DNA of 64,000 nt from NCBI GenBank assembly GCA_033032175.1, contig CM065320.1, positions 14,403,413 through 14,467,412 on the forward strand. Direction: 5' to 3'. The position numbers and the translations under genes were made by a program. Source of the stretch: Saturnia japonica (taxonomy: Eukaryota; Arthropoda; Insecta; Lepidoptera; Saturniidae). The notes beneath the pieces were generated by a model, which did no database searches, was not told the DNA's origin, and saw nothing but the letters and a program-made list of their open reading frames with translations. Positions 12,301 through 25,082 of the stretch are shown in pieces. Positions within the stretch are counted from its first letter, which is position 1; each line of letters begins with the position of its first letter.

Positions 12301-12687
12301 TAGCTTATATTCGTTGACGAAGGTTATAAGGTTACCTGACATCACGCTAACAACCTTTAGGAGCCGAGCAGTGAATATAAACGTCAACCAATAAATGAAA
12401 ATTCTACAAAATCAGGATGATGAATGCTCACCCTAGTTGAAAGTATTGAGTTTCAGGAAAGTTTCTGTGAAGCTGTGCCGTACGTAACACGGCCGTATTC
12501 CCCTCGAGGGGGGGTGAAGTTTGGAAACGTTGCCATGTTACGCGAATTAGGTAATCATTTATTTCGTTTTTATTTTTATTCTTTTTCAACACGGTTGCGA
12601 TGTATTTTTTTTATTACATAATAGAAAATTGCGTCAATGCAATGTAGATGCTCAGAGAGATAATCATTTAAAGGATGCGAAAGATTA
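12301..12687. other. noncoding, nothing recognised
   Basis: Contains a 65-codon frame at 12424 without motifs, judged to be chance. Confidence 0.4.
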
Positions 12688-13200
12688 TATAATAATAATA
12701 TTTATTTTTTATTTATATAATTTGGCGCGCCAACAGAGCCACAACATATGATACATGATTATATTTTAGTTATACGAACACATCTCAATAATTATGTAGT
12801 ACTCCACTTACAGGCGAGCACAGCATGCAACAATTTTCGAGCCTTAATATTGATTAAATATAGTACTATGTTAACAAACTTGATAAAAATAATAACAATA
12901 ATTAAAAGCAAACAATAATAATACAAGATAATGTTAATAATATAAATACTCAATCATGTCATAATTGGAGAATTTTAAAGATATAGGATTTAAGAGAGGT
13001 CAAAGAACTGAAGAATATGTCAAGACTTTGGTCGTAAATTTAATTAAATGTCTTCGATATGCGCCATATAGGAGACTGCATGCCTAAGTTAGTACGTATG
13101 AAGTTACAAGCGAAAGGAACATATGTGCAAGATCTAGAATTTGGACGTGGTACCTTAAGTGAAATTCTCTGTAAAATATCCGGACTGTCAACCAAGTCAT
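12688..13200 (-). pseudogene. LINE reverse-transcriptase C-terminal fragment with 3' tail
   Basis: Reading the minus strand from about 13195, a 50-codon open stretch includes LVDSPDILQRISLKVPRPNS and later CNFIRTNLGMQSPIW. This resembles the C-terminal end of Jockey/CR1-group LINE ORF2 proteins, downstream of the reverse transcriptase. It stops at TAA, after which AT-rich 3' UTR-like sequence runs to an (AAT)n-like tail near 12690. Everything upstream is missing, as in a 5'-truncated LINE insertion. Confidence 0.55.
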
Positions 13201-15577
13201 TCAGTATTTTATAATAAATATAATTGTATACCTATTTGTTACAAAATAGTAATCAGTTTTTTTTCTATCATTACAGAAAAATTTAACTATAAATGTAAGA
13301 TTTATCAGTCTGTCTAACAAAACAAAAATTTTAAAATCATTAGCCTAAAATCCATTTACGAAATTTAACAGATACCTAATTATAATTTGATTCCAAATAG
13401 CCGCCCTCCCCCCAACCAAACTAAGTACTAAAATTATTTTATATTTTTAATTATATTAATATTTAAAATAATTAACGATAGTTGAAGACAAATTTGATGA
13501 ATAATACTATAATATATACCTATCATTAGTTGCAAAATCATTGTTTTCCTTACTTTTACATTTAGAATTATACATTTTTATATTATACTTAATGCACTTT
13601 TACAGAAGTTACTTAGAAACTATTCAAATTTTCGAAAATATGAATATAAGTTATTTGATATTTTAATAAGTATATCAACCGTGACGTATGTATGCAGTTA
13701 GAGTGCGGTCTCTTACTCATCAATTCGCGAACGTTCTAAATCCATGCGGTAACTGACAGCGCCCAATCAAACTTTAATCAAAGCAACCGACAGCTCTCGT
13801 GATGTCTGCGGAGTAGACAAACCCGGTGTGGCTAATTGAGCGGAATGGGCACGGCCGCGGCACAGGCGGCACCGAGCACACAACCCTTTAGGCCAACCCA
13901 TAAACGGTAGCGAGTTAACAATAATCCGTGTAGAAATAAATTATCCGGGTATATTGTAATACTGGTTTGATAATAAATAGGTGGAGCAACTACTTTTAAA
14001 ACATATTTAATGGCATTATGCTTTTTTGTTATTTTATATGGACGCTTAAATTATGAAAAAATGACAAAACGATACAAAAGATATTAGACATATCATGTAA
14101 ATACATATTATGAAATGTATGTGGAAACAAAACAAATCAAATAGAATAAAAGTACTGACTATAGAAAAAATATCGCAACCGAAGCTAGTTTATGTAGCGT
14201 TCAATAAATTTGAAGGAAGCATATATAAGGAAAGCACTGCCTATCGAATTAGGGAAAGGGAGTGGTTTAAAATATAAAATTGTATATACTTTCCACATTT
14301 AACAGTACTGTAACTACCTCAATAAAGAGAAACCCAATAGTTGTGCTAGTGTATTATTGTAAATGTCCAACTAGACGCATCATAATCACTAAATGATATG
14401 TTACTTAAACGTAATAAGTCCCTAACACTCACTGATCACATTGTGCAAACTATTAAAACACGGTATTTTCTAAATTAATTAAACCCCAGATATGTCCAGT
14501 AGCCAGCAGTACTACAAGCGCCATGGATAATGATTGCCTATTAATGATAAATTAATCATAATTTATTACCTATGTGTTAACAAAGAATATTAATAAATAA
14601 TTTGCTGAAAAATCATTCAATTTAATACCATGAAGTAAATCGTATGTTCGACGTAACGACCGCCGTAGTTTATAAGTTACGTCGCTGACATCATGGTGAT
14701 GGTCAAAGGGTGGAAATAAAAAGAGACGCACAGTATACGATATGACGCGTCCGAGGAATGCCGGGAATGCTAACTTGAACCCCGTCAAAGGGTTTCGAGT
14801 GGATTTTAAAATTAAAATGACAAACATAGAAGTGGATGGTGCACGACTACGTGGTAATTGATTCGTTTGATTGCTTTTGTTATTTGTCACAAATAACTTA
14901 CATGTTTCTCATGCGATATGCTATACACTTCTCGAGAGACGGCGCGGGAGCTTGAGAGATGGATGTATTGCTTGACGTGAGTGCCGTGTTTTTGTCGTGC
15001 AAACAATATTTTTGTCAAGTGCGTTCTTTCACCACGGAAATGAGATATTAACAAAATTGTAAAGGAAATGCAGAGTAAACCCCAAACACAACACTTTTAC
15101 CAGAAAATGAGCCGTTGTATACAAGTTCTTACGAGCAGACAACGGGTAAAATTTTCTACATATTTCTTTTATAAATGAGGTGGCAATCAATCACGCACAC
15201 GCGCATACGGCCATTTAATTCTAAACTAAATATAATATGTAGATACTGTAGTAACGAATCAGCCGATATACATACAGATATTCCAAACATGCCCACCACT
15301 GAAAAACACACCTGTGTAGGAATCACACCCATTAGGACGGTCAAATAAATGCATATAAAATTTATTAAAAGTTAATTAACTATAATTAAACATTTGACAG
15401 TAACTATAAAATTGATTTCGATTACTGTCCTTTAAATAATGTTGTAAAAGTTAAATAATAAAAAATATCACTCTTGTAGCTTGTAATAGAGAAAAAACAT
15501 CTACATATTTATAAAATTATAAGGAACATAACGAGTTTAAAGGGCGCATAAATACAGTTTGAAATAAAACGTAATAA
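13201..15577. other. noncoding, with a GC-richer patch at 13690-13910
   Basis: Mostly AT-rich. A patch near 13690-13910 has CpG-rich pieces ('cggccgcggcacaggcggc') and may be regulatory. The 106-codon minus-strand frame at 14570-14890 has no motif and was not called. A short GC-richer segment lies near 14935-15000. Confidence 0.4.
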
Positions 15578-16509
15578 ATGCTAATAATAACGCTAAATAC
15601 ACGAGTACAATGCCCCTATATTAAAATATATATCAAGAATGGACCCAAGACAACAAAAAAAGAAATGAACTTTAAAGATCTAATCCAACCAACCAAAAAA
15701 CGAACTCAACTGAAGCCTGAGTCAGTCGTCAGTTATGCTGGGAATGCTCACAACAGCCCCAATGACGGATTGAAGATAATTTACCCCACATCAATAAAAA
15801 TATTGCCGTGTCATAGTCGTAATACACTCGGCTACAAAACCCGAGCACTACGTACATACCCAAGTACGTTTTCCAATATTTTTTTTATCACTGGAAATCA
15901 AACAAATTGTGTCGATTGCAAGGTAACCGAATTCCATAGAAATAACGTAGTCGAGTAGGAACGCTAACATTATGAGCAAACTAAATATCGTTAGTTGGTG
16001 GTATTGTTGATAAAGACATTTACCCATAAACCTTTTGTGTGCTAGTATGTATAGAGATCATGTTGTTAGATTAAATATAAATTTGTAAGAACTCATGTGA
16101 ATTTTGAAACGCTAACGTGAGTAAATTTCGAATATACTTTAACCTGAAATCATGTCCATTAATACAGACAATTTTGTTACTACATCGTCTTCTAATATTA
16201 AAAAATAAATTAGTTGCTACTTATTTTACTAAATAATTTTGTTGTACATCACGGCACTCTATTGTGTTGCAAGCTGTATCATTTATTTTATAAACTAAAT
16301 TACGGCATTACAATTATTTATTTATTTACCGGTATTCAACTTCGTAACAGTTTTATTATTATAATAAATTAATTCAATCTAATCAACCCGATCATAATTG
16401 TTATTTAGCCAAACGTCATACGAGAATATGCGCACTCGGAGTCCAAAATGTTGAGTTAGAGTGTGTATGTAATTCATTTTATCCGGGAAATTAATCACGA
16501 AATATGACG
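15578..16509. other. noncoding; contains an unsupported 126-codon frame
   Basis: The open frame at 15578-15958 is the longest ATG frame in the window, but it has no domain, no hydrophobic segment pattern and a lysine/asparagine-rich start typical of AT-rich noise. It is described here and not called. Confidence 0.4.
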
Positions 16510-16808
16510 TTAAAAAATTGTTGTCTCTCTCTCTGTAACTTCGGATTTAACCCATGAACGGCTTGACCTATTTTTATGTAATTGTGTAAACGAGTAGCAT
16601 ATATAATTTCTTATTTAATAGGCTATAAGAATTGTCAATAATAGTTGTAGGAATGGTAAAAAACGACAGTTAAATTTTTGTTGATTCTTCTTAACCGATT
16701 TTGATGAAACTTTGTACGCGGAAAGTATATGTAACTATAATGAGTAATGACGTTATATGAATTATATAAATTACCTAAAGTTACTGCTTAAAAAACGCAG
16801 AGGGCTAG
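16510..16808 (+). mobile_element. Helitron-type repeat, family C, second copy
   Basis: Shares 'cttaaccgattttgatgaaa' and 'aaaaaacgcagagggctag' with the copy ending at 4176. The terminal CTAG is followed by T. The left edge is approximate. Confidence 0.5.
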
Positions 16809-18353
16809 TTTAGTTACAAAATTAAAAATGATATTAATTTAAATATTGTTTGTATTTATGTTTTCACAACTCAGTTTTTTTTCTTCAAACAACTGAAAAG
16901 TTAATTACTTTTAGGAAAATCTAGGAATTACAACTTAGGAATTACATTTCAGAACAATAACTCTCGAATGATTCAGTTAGTTATTCTTGTAAACAAAATA
17001 GAAATTATAAAACACCAGCAAAAATATCAGAGAATATAGATGAAAATGTAAATATTTTTAACATGATTATTACAATTAATGCCTCAATTGCATAATAATC
17101 ATACTTAATGTATTTTTAACAAGCGTGGTCGTAGAGATCCGTGGTTTTTACTATATGATGGTAACCCTATCAGTACTGGGAACACCACATACATCGGCCG
17201 GCTTTCTCCGAAAACTCATTACTCGGCACGCGTCACGCACGACGTGTAACCGGTTTCATTAGGTTTCACTCTGCCCCAAGTCGGCTGCAGCGGCCGCGGC
17301 ACGGCGACGGTCGTCTCGACGGCCCTTTATTACACATCCACTAGAAACACATGCTGATGTTTGTTATGATCTGTTTAAAATTCATTATTCTCGAATTATT
17401 TTGTAATATCTAGAAACCATTGCAAGTATATATTCATGTTATAGGTAAGAAAACGCGTCATGGAACACGCACACATTGACACTTTATCGGTCAGATTACG
17501 TTAGTAGTCCAACAATGTCTAAAAGTAGCACACTTTCCCCTTCCTTTAAATGATAACGGTATGCTAAAAATAGATCAAGGTCACTTTAGACAATTCAACC
17601 CCTCGTTTTTTTTTTCTAAATACCTACAAGCGAATCGTATTCAGACGGAGTTCAGTTCTTTCTGTGCAGCCTCAACAGAGATTGTAAGTGTTTATTTACT
17701 ATACTTAGCTACAGAGTACTTACTGTATAAACAACACTACAACTGCGACTAGGAACACTTGAATAGTGCGTTTGGTTTATTTTTGTCTTGTAGAGTAAAA
17801 ATTAATTATTTTCTTGAAGAAAACTAATAGCATTTTATTATTAGCCACGGTTGTAACAGTATGATTGTGGTATGGTGAGTAATAAATATAATAAGAGGCC
17901 ACAGATTTGATACTTTGCCACACGAGGGCGATATGTTAGAGCACTTGTCAATAATATTGAAATTCGAATCTGAGTTGAAGATAGACCAATTAAAATTGCT
18001 GTTGAGATGACAATAGTTGAGTTCCGTATCCAAAACGCCATGGGAACATCGGATGATGAATAAACTCTAAATCAAGGATCGAAGGGATAAAAGAAAATAC
18101 TAAAAGGTACACAGATCTTAAATTAAAAGTTTTTATACTATTTGTTTTTTTAATACCCTAAAGCTATTGATTGTTTTATACGAAAGGATTACAGTTTCAA
18201 TGGCCCTGGCATCACTTTTAACAAAATCGCGACTAATAAGTAAAATTTTTGCAAGGTCATGTATTTAGTGCACAAGACATAAAAAAACAAATCAAATAAA
18301 TTATAGCCATTGGCAGTAGAAAAAAAAACCCTTATTTGTCACCTTATAAAGTA
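16809..18353. other. noncoding, with GC-rich block at 17155-17335
   Basis: AT-rich apart from a CpG-rich block containing 'gctgcagcggccgcggcacg', which could be a regulatory island. Frames at 17561 and 17824-18041 are short and featureless. Confidence 0.4.
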
Positions 18354-18638
18354 CTGGCTGTGCCCCTAGGTTTCACCCGTGTTAATTTTATACGACAAAC
18401 ATCGCCAACGAACCTGTGTAGGAAATTTTTTATACTTTGTGTAAAATTATTGACATTTTTATGAGAAATTAATTTAATTTTTCATATTATAATATAGCAT
18501 AAGTTAGTAGTTACTTACTGTAGCTTTATATTGGTGAAAGAATTTTTAAAATCGGTTCAGTAGTTTTTGAGTTTATCCATTACAAACAAAAAATCAAATC
18601 TTTCCTCTTTATATTATTGGTATATATAGAGGTATAGA
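18354..18638 (-). mobile_element. Helitron-type non-autonomous repeat
   Basis: On the minus strand it begins TCTATACC after an A, continues 'aataatataaagaggaaag' and ends 'gggtgaaacctaggggcac' then AGCCAG before T, a one-base change from the usual AGCTAG. No coding capacity. It is one of several copies starting TCTATAC in this window. Confidence 0.55.
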
Positions 18639-18708
18639 TAATATTTATTTACTATACAACCAGAAAGGAACTACAACAAAAGAAATCAACAGGAACGAAA
18701 GTAATTAA

Positions 18709-18945
18709 TCTCCAGAACTCTCAGATGCGGAATATGTTGAACTAACTCCTGAGCGAGTAAGCAAATATGCTATTCTGGGTTCCGATTGTCCTCAAACCCA
18801 AATATTAGTTTACGGTATTGAGCTCGCCCTCGGGTATCAGTTATCGCAAGTTCAGGTAAGTACTTTACAGTTTGCGGCCTTCCGACTCCCGAGGGACGTA
18901 AGTGTTTGTATCGGATTAGCTTTCCAATTTAATTGCTACAAATAG
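18709..18945 (+). other. candidate coding exon, Met-less 78-codon open frame
   Basis: An open frame of 78 codons without any methionine runs from just after a TAA to a TAG at 18943. Its first 49 codons include TPERVSKYAILGSDCPQTQI and end exactly at CAG|GTAAGTA (donor GT at 18856), a near-ideal splice donor. An AG at 18714-18715 ('aatctccag') could serve as acceptor, although its pyrimidine tract is weak. A second donor-like GTAAGTG follows at about 18898. I do not recognise the peptide. It may be a host exon, a decayed transposon protein or chance. Confidence 0.3.
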
Positions 18946-20341
18946 TTTTCAAACTTGATTGAATCGCTAATGCGTCGGCAAATTACGAATAAACATTTAA
19001 TTACGTGTTCAAACATCAACTTGAGAACGATTTTCACTTTTTGTCTAGAATTTGCAACGAAAAATAATATTTTAGTTTTAGTTACAAAACAAACTCCTTC
19101 AAGTTTATACGTATCAGATTGAACCATGAACTCATCATATGAGGAAATTGTGACCTATTTTTCTGGCATGCATAACTGATAAAACATCTACAACATCCAT
19201 CCATTTGTATGTGCGTGGGTGTGTAAAATGAATTTAGATCAAACCGCGTGTTTGTGACATTAGAAAGCAAAAGTACCAGGATTGCATAGCGTCAGAGGAG
19301 GTTAGTGGCTCTCTCTCGCATAGGCTCGGTGCGTGCCGGGCAGACGGAGGGCGGGCGGGCGGAGGCGGATCGATACCGGGGACGCATTGTTAGCCCTGCC
19401 CTCCCGTGCGCACATCACCGCGCGCCCTGCCCGCGGCTTGCACCCGAAATTTGCCCCATTTGATCTTCAGAGTGCGATCAATCGCTTTTGTTGCAGTCAC
19501 TTTGTGCGTTTAGGCCTGATCATATGACCCTTTCATTGTGTGTGTAACGTTTCGTTGGTGCATACAAAATGTTATTGTGCACGTAATAATATATTTGAAA
19601 CATATGAGTTATCTCTCTTAAAACAACTGCTATCCGTAGTATCGAAGGAGTGGAAAACACAAGTAATTACTGTAATTAGTTTAACTGAATGAAATATTTA
19701 CTATAAACCTAGTTCCATCGAACTAGCCCATTATAGAAAGGTTAATAATAATAGTAAGAATTTATTAACAACACCTTTTGTTAAATTATGACTGCAGCTT
19801 ATAGTTAATTACGAAATCTTACATTACCAGGAACCCAGGCCAAGTGGTGTGGGCTCTTTTTAAAATTTTACCTAGGTTATGTATAACTTTAACTATTCAC
19901 CTCGAGCTCCTTCAAACTACCATTTAAATACACAATGCACAAAATATACGAGTTTTACATTACGAGCATGTAACCCATGTCGTCGTGGGCTCAGTAGTAA
20001 AATAAATGGCGGCATGGCATATGACCTCTATGAAAACTGTAGAAGGAGAATGTTGCTACATTTCAGAAATAATTTGAAACAGCTCGTGTATCAGTGCGTG
20101 ATGCTCTAACCACACCCTTCGGCGCGGAAAGCAAGAGTGCGAGCACTGCAGGTTGCTTTGCGGCGGCGCAGTAGGTATTATAAACTGTTCAAAAACATTA
20201 ATAATAACAATTTATTGGAACCATAAATAATGTTACAACAAAAACACATGTAAAATATTAGCTACATTAGTGGAAGACTGTGTCGCACCCAATAGCGCCC
20301 ACTTACAGGCAATATAACAGTAGGGTCTGCGTTCCACAATA
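18946..20341. other. noncoding, with GC-rich block at 19300-19450
   Basis: The GC-rich block contains 'gagggcgggcgggcggaggc' and 'cgcgccctgcccgcggc', so Sp1-like GC boxes are possible. No coding content was accepted. Confidence 0.4.
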
Positions 20342-20428
20342 GGACAAGTCCGGTGAAGCTGTAAAAGCCATCAGAAGCTCCAGGGCCCCTAAGGCTAACA
20401 GTATAGTCAGTTCTAAAAAAAAAGAAAA
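20342..20428 (+). mobile_element. short poly(A)-tailed retroposon, copy 1, with target duplications
   Basis: An 87-base insertion flanked by an exact 11-base duplication, gttccacaata at 20331-20341 and 20429-20439. It ends in an A-rich tail (20415-20428). The body of about 73 bases starts next to 'caagtccggtgaagctgtaa' and contains 'gggcccctaaggc'. The copy at 60903-60980 starts within three bases of the same point and also has an A tail and its own duplications. This is the hallmark of LINE-mediated retroposition. It may be a miniature SINE or a repeatedly truncated LINE tail. Confidence 0.85.
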
Positions 20429-20559
20429 GTTCCACAATACAATGCAAACTATTTCAATTATATTATTATTTCTAATAGAGCAATTTCAAAACTATTCGAA
20501 ACGCACTAAACTCAATCCGAAACTTCTTACCTGAGAAATACGTCACCATTTTTTATATA

Positions 20560-21473
20560 TTAGGTCCTTGCATATGAAATTGGCGTTTTGTTGAACTAGC
20601 CAATTTGATATCAAATATCTGGCGTTTGGCTATCCAAACCTAAATTCACATGAATTCCATATTCAAATTTATTTCAAATTTAGGCTTGTGTATTTGGGTT
20701 TCGAGTTTAGTCATTCATTTGTGTTCGCACCATTTGATTTTTCTATGACATCGTACTTTTCACAAAATGGAAAAATTAAAATATTGCCTTATTCACGAAT
20801 ATGAGTTCCACCGTGGCATCAGCGCTGCAGAATCAGCTTGAAAATATAGCGATATGTATGAGGAAGCTACTGTAAAAGAAAGCACGGTACGTTTTTGGTT
20901 CAAACGTTTTCGTTCTAGAAATTTCGACCTACGAAACAAAGCCCGTGGACGGCCGGAGACCCTATTTGACAATGAAGCATTAAAGGTGATAATGGAAGTG
21001 GATCCACCGCAGACCACGTCAGAGTTAGCGGCAGGCTTCGGTGTGAGTGATAAAAACAATGTTAATTTACTTGAAACAAATTGGAAAAGTAAAAAAATCT
21101 CAAGAAATGGGTACCGCATGAATCGACTGAAGTACAACAACAAACACGTATTTTGAATTTTAAATCGTATTGTTACTTGTGAAGAAAAATGGATTCTTTA
21201 CGACAATCGGAAACGTTCATCACAGTGGTTGAACCCAGGAGAACCGGCCAAATCCTGTGTTTTGTGGACAAGTGCTGGTGTCATACACTACAGCTTCCTA
21301 AGATCTAGCCAGACAATAACAGCAGATCTGTATTATCAACAATTGCAAACGATGATGAAAAAGCTAACTGTTAAATAACCTAGACTGGTCAATCTCTCTA
21401 GCCCACTGCTGCTTCAGAACAACGCTAGAACCTTTTTCCATATAAAACGCTAATTTCATATGTAAGGGCCTAA
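20560..21473 (+). mobile_element. mariner element, internally deleted (914 bp)
   Basis: Bounded by inverted repeats ('ttaggtccttgcatatgaaa' and its inverse, with small differences) and by TA at 20558-20559 and 21474-21475. Compared with the 1245-bp relative at 32596-33840 it lacks about 300 bases of the C-terminal transposase region and a smaller piece near 21145. The ends resemble the cecropia-type mariners of moths. Confidence 0.9.
20767..21430 (+). pseudogene. mariner transposase remnant
   Basis: The frame starts at ATG 20767 with MEKLKYCLIHEYEFHRGISA, meets a stop at about 20839, and resumes with the helix-turn-helix segment (STVRFWFKRFRSRNF, then PQTTSELAAGFGVSDK). A frame change follows near 21060. 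The catalytic block reads CEEKW where CDEKW is expected, and QNNAR where HDNAR is expected. The rest, including the third catalytic Asp, is deleted. The element could not make a transposase. Confidence 0.85.
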
Positions 21474-22783
21474 TATAATTAAATATATGAAGAAAACTGC
21501 TAAATTGGCAACCTTGAGCGTCGCGATGGTGCTACGACTACTACCTTGCACAAAGCACAGGTTCCACCACTTTTCAATATTCATATAATAATATGTCTAA
21601 TAATCATCTGATTAAAGAAACCACTACTAAATAAATATAACATTCTAGAGTATTATTATTAGCAGTATTTGATGTGAACTATCTCAAATCAATCGCAGCT
21701 ATGGTCCAATAAAACCGACGAATAAATCAAAACAACATTAATGTTTTAATACACGCATTCAACTGTCCGTCTCGAGAAATTGTGTTTTTATAATACTACC
21801 ATTGTTCTGTAAAAGTGTTTTATAACAAACGGAGCTTGTAATGTAAAATATAAGGAAGCTGTTAGGCTGTTGGGTACCTGAATAAAACCGCGGTTTTACG
21901 ATATTATAAATCGCCTAATTAGCTAAGCAAGTGACTCGCTCCCCATAAATCATGTTTGAATGTTAAACACAATAGTTATGAGAGCTGTAAGGAAATACAT
22001 GTATATTGTACAATACTGAAATAAAATCACAAATAGTTAGGTATTAACTATATATACATACATATTTTTATACTTTTGGCTCGTATTTATGTAATCTTTA
22101 ATTTTCTCCATATGCAATCTATACTATATTAGGTACATATTATATCATAATTTTACAAAAGTATTAGAATAGTAGAAACAAAAATACATTAATTATTATA
22201 ATATACAAACCGAAGTAAATTAAGTACATAATACCTGAAATATTTGTAGCATTTATTATACTTACTCTTTATAATTTATTTGCTTTTCGAACTTATTCCA
22301 ATCAATTATTTAATTAACAGTACCTATGTACGGATGTATAAACCGTGTTATGTTACACAAGATAAACTTACGCCTCGCTAATGAGTTAAAATCACATAAC
22401 ATTAACCGTCCGCTTTCAGGAGGGTGTGCAATAAATTTACACTGCTATTGCCCATTAGCAATAAAGATTATTGCACATTGCAAAAGTCTTACTACTACAT
22501 GCGATATCAAACTTTTAGATGTGCCTTCTATTTTACAATCATAGATATAGTATTAATTAGATTTATGTTTACAATACAAGATATTAATAAATCTAATTGT
22601 TAAGAAACATATAAAGATTTATAAGGCATAAAAACCGAATTGTACCCGTAAATAGGTATTAAGTATAGTCTGAAGTTACAGTAATATAAATTATTGTTGT
22701 CGACAGTTCAAAACATGACGTCACAGTAAATCATTAACGAATGAAGTAGGTACCTAATAGTATTAAAAATAGTATATATAATA
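21474..22783. other. AT-rich noncoding DNA
   Basis: No element or gene recognised. The 72-codon frame at 22326 is featureless. Confidence 0.45.
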
Positions 22784-23701
22784 GGTCGGGGAAAAAGTTT
22801 CTTCGCATTTTTATATGAAAACTCAAGACATTTTTTTCAAAGTTTATTTACATTTATTTACAGTATATATATGCCGTTTTGTTCGATGACTTTCTGCCAT
22901 TTTGTAGGTAGAGACATGATCCCGTTGCTGTATAAACGACTTCAGATTTAGTAAACGCGACAAATAGTTTTGGCAGTCCTCTCTTGATGTTAACCTTACG
23001 GAACCCAAAGACTTCTGAAGAGACCGAAACAGGTGAAAATCTGAAGGTGCAAGGTCGGGGCTATATGGTGGATGCACTAACACCTCCCAGCCAAACTCCC
23101 TTAATTTTTGCTGAGAGGCTAAAAATGTGTGTGGTCTAGCGTTATCGTGATGAAAGACCACACCCTTCCTGTTGATCAATTCCGGCCGCTTTCTCTCAAC
23201 TGCTTCCTTTAATCTCATCAGTTGTTGGCAGTAGAGATCTCAATCGATGGTTTTGTCGGGCGGTAAAAGCTCATAATGAATAATGCCCTTCCAGGTCCAC
23301 CATGCACACAGCGTCACCTTATTTCGAGTCCATTTTATTTTATTTTATTCTTATTATTATATTATATTATTCGTAACAGAACGACCAGAGTGAGATGCAT
23401 CTTTAACATCAAAACTTTTCGGACTGAAAACGTTTGAACCAATTTTGTGCTAATCTTACTGACACTGCATTAGGTCCATAAATCATTACAAGTTTTTTTC
23501 GCTGTTTGAGTTGCTTTTTTGTAATAATATTTTAAAATGTATCGCATTCTTCATTAGGTTCACTCATTTTTACAGAAAGAAAAACAAATAAAAATAGCGG
23601 GAAACAACTTTTTGCCTTTCATTAATTAACAAATAGTACCGCCAAACAAATTTTATAACATGTTTACACCTACATTATGCGAAAATACTTTTTCCCCGAC
23701 C
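22784..23701 (-). mobile_element. second mariner family, internally deleted (918 bp)
   Basis: Inverted repeats begin ggtcggggaaaaagt on both ends, with TA at 22782-22783 and 23702-23703. The ends differ from those of the mariners at 20560 and 32596, so this is a different subfamily. The minus strand carries the transposase remnant. Confidence 0.9.
22844..23567 (-). pseudogene. mariner transposase remnant, C-terminal catalytic half open
   Basis: On the minus strand ATG at 23567 opens MSEPNEECDTF then stops; the second helix-turn-helix motif follows (SVRLAQNWFKRFQS). Low-complexity AT sequence around 23335-23370 marks a deletion that removed the first catalytic Asp block. The reading resumes with VTLCAWWTWKGIIHYE, has one stop near 23238, and then is open for 124 codons. 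HHDNARPH and YSPDLAPSD are present with 34 residues between the two Asp, the mariner DD34D spacing. The protein is dead because of the deletion and stops. Confidence 0.85.
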
Positions 23702-25082
23702 TAATATATTATTAATGACGATGCTAAATTAATACAATTGCTTAAAGTTGTTAACTTTCAGTGTGCATCAAGATTTATACTAAAAACACCAACACCAATT
23801 CTCAGTACCGGTTCAAGGAAAGATCTTACTTACGCGGCCGAAGGTCTCTAACGGTTCTCTTGTACATAATATATATCGTGCCAATAACCTCAAACCCAAG
23901 CTGCGTATATCAAAAAACTTCTGAAATGATTACATGTTTAGTTATAGCTAAAATATAAATAAATACTAATGGTAGTTTTTGTTTGCTTGTAGGTACCTTA
24001 ACTTACGCGTTGTTAAACAATTCATCCGATTGCGTTAAAACAAGTTTACAACAGATGGCGTGGTAGTTAAAACTTTTCTAAGAATGGAACGAAGACCCGG
24101 ACAAAACATGACATTTAAATAAATATATAATATCAACGGGGTTTCGTTATTATTAGTTAATTTAAGATATAATACTGAAACAACTTTCACGTTTACATTG
24201 ATTTTAAGACTAACAAGTAAAAAAAACTTGGTTAAATGTAAAAAAAAAATGTCATGGATTATTAAACGCAAAACATTAAGAGATTTATAAGTTTTGCGTG
24301 ATTCTACTCTAGTTGTATCGCGCAAGAGACTTGAAAAGGCGATACGTCAATAAAGGCGCGAGCCGGGATATTTGCACGGAAACATCAAACTTTCCTAAAA
24401 CGATAGCGCTGACTAATTCATAATGAACAAGCCGGTATGACGTGTCTAAAATGTTAGATAGAATTATTATATCATTCTACACACTTCCATTGTGAATTAG
24501 GCCTTATAATTGAGGATTAGCCGATGCTCACGATAACCTGTTTAAAATCTTTTGTACGAATCATAATTAAAACAAAATATTTTTATATTTAAGTCAATTT
24601 CTCATTAAGTACTTTCTTTCGCTGATGATTTTTTGAAACCAATAAAGAAACTTTGCTATCTCCCCTACTAGCATGTACGTCACAAAAAATACCAGTGTCT
24701 GTCTTTATAAAAGTATGTAATGATATAATTATTATTTAAATGTTAGCTGGTCAATTATTTATTTAAGAAATTCAAACAATCATACACATATTCCCTTAAC
24801 TTATCCTGTAAAGCGAAATATTTGTATGTCAATTATGCATAAAGCCCAATACAGATCAATAACGCGGTAAACGCCGGTAACACGACCAACATTGAAATGG
24901 GAACATAACCGGTCCAAATTGAGATATGTACGGTTATCAGTGAAGTGGGACCATAAATAAATCACACTCGTGAGAGTCCAGATAACGCGCGGGTTATATT
25001 ACTCCGCGGCGTGGGGCAGTGGTGTGAGTAACAAGCTGACAGCGAAATTATATCATTAAACTTTTGCGTATTATACATATAA
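23702..25082. other. noncoding, nothing recognised
   Basis: AT-rich. The 96-codon minus-strand frame at 24035-24325 is isoleucine/leucine/asparagine-rich without motifs and was not called. Confidence 0.45.

Noticed and set aside
14570..14890. 106-codon minus-strand frame
   Set aside because: Featureless, with no supporting signals.
15578..15958. 126-codon plus-strand frame, the longest ATG frame in the window
   Set aside because: No domain, motif, splice context or composition that stands out from AT-rich noise, and no repeat match elsewhere in the window.
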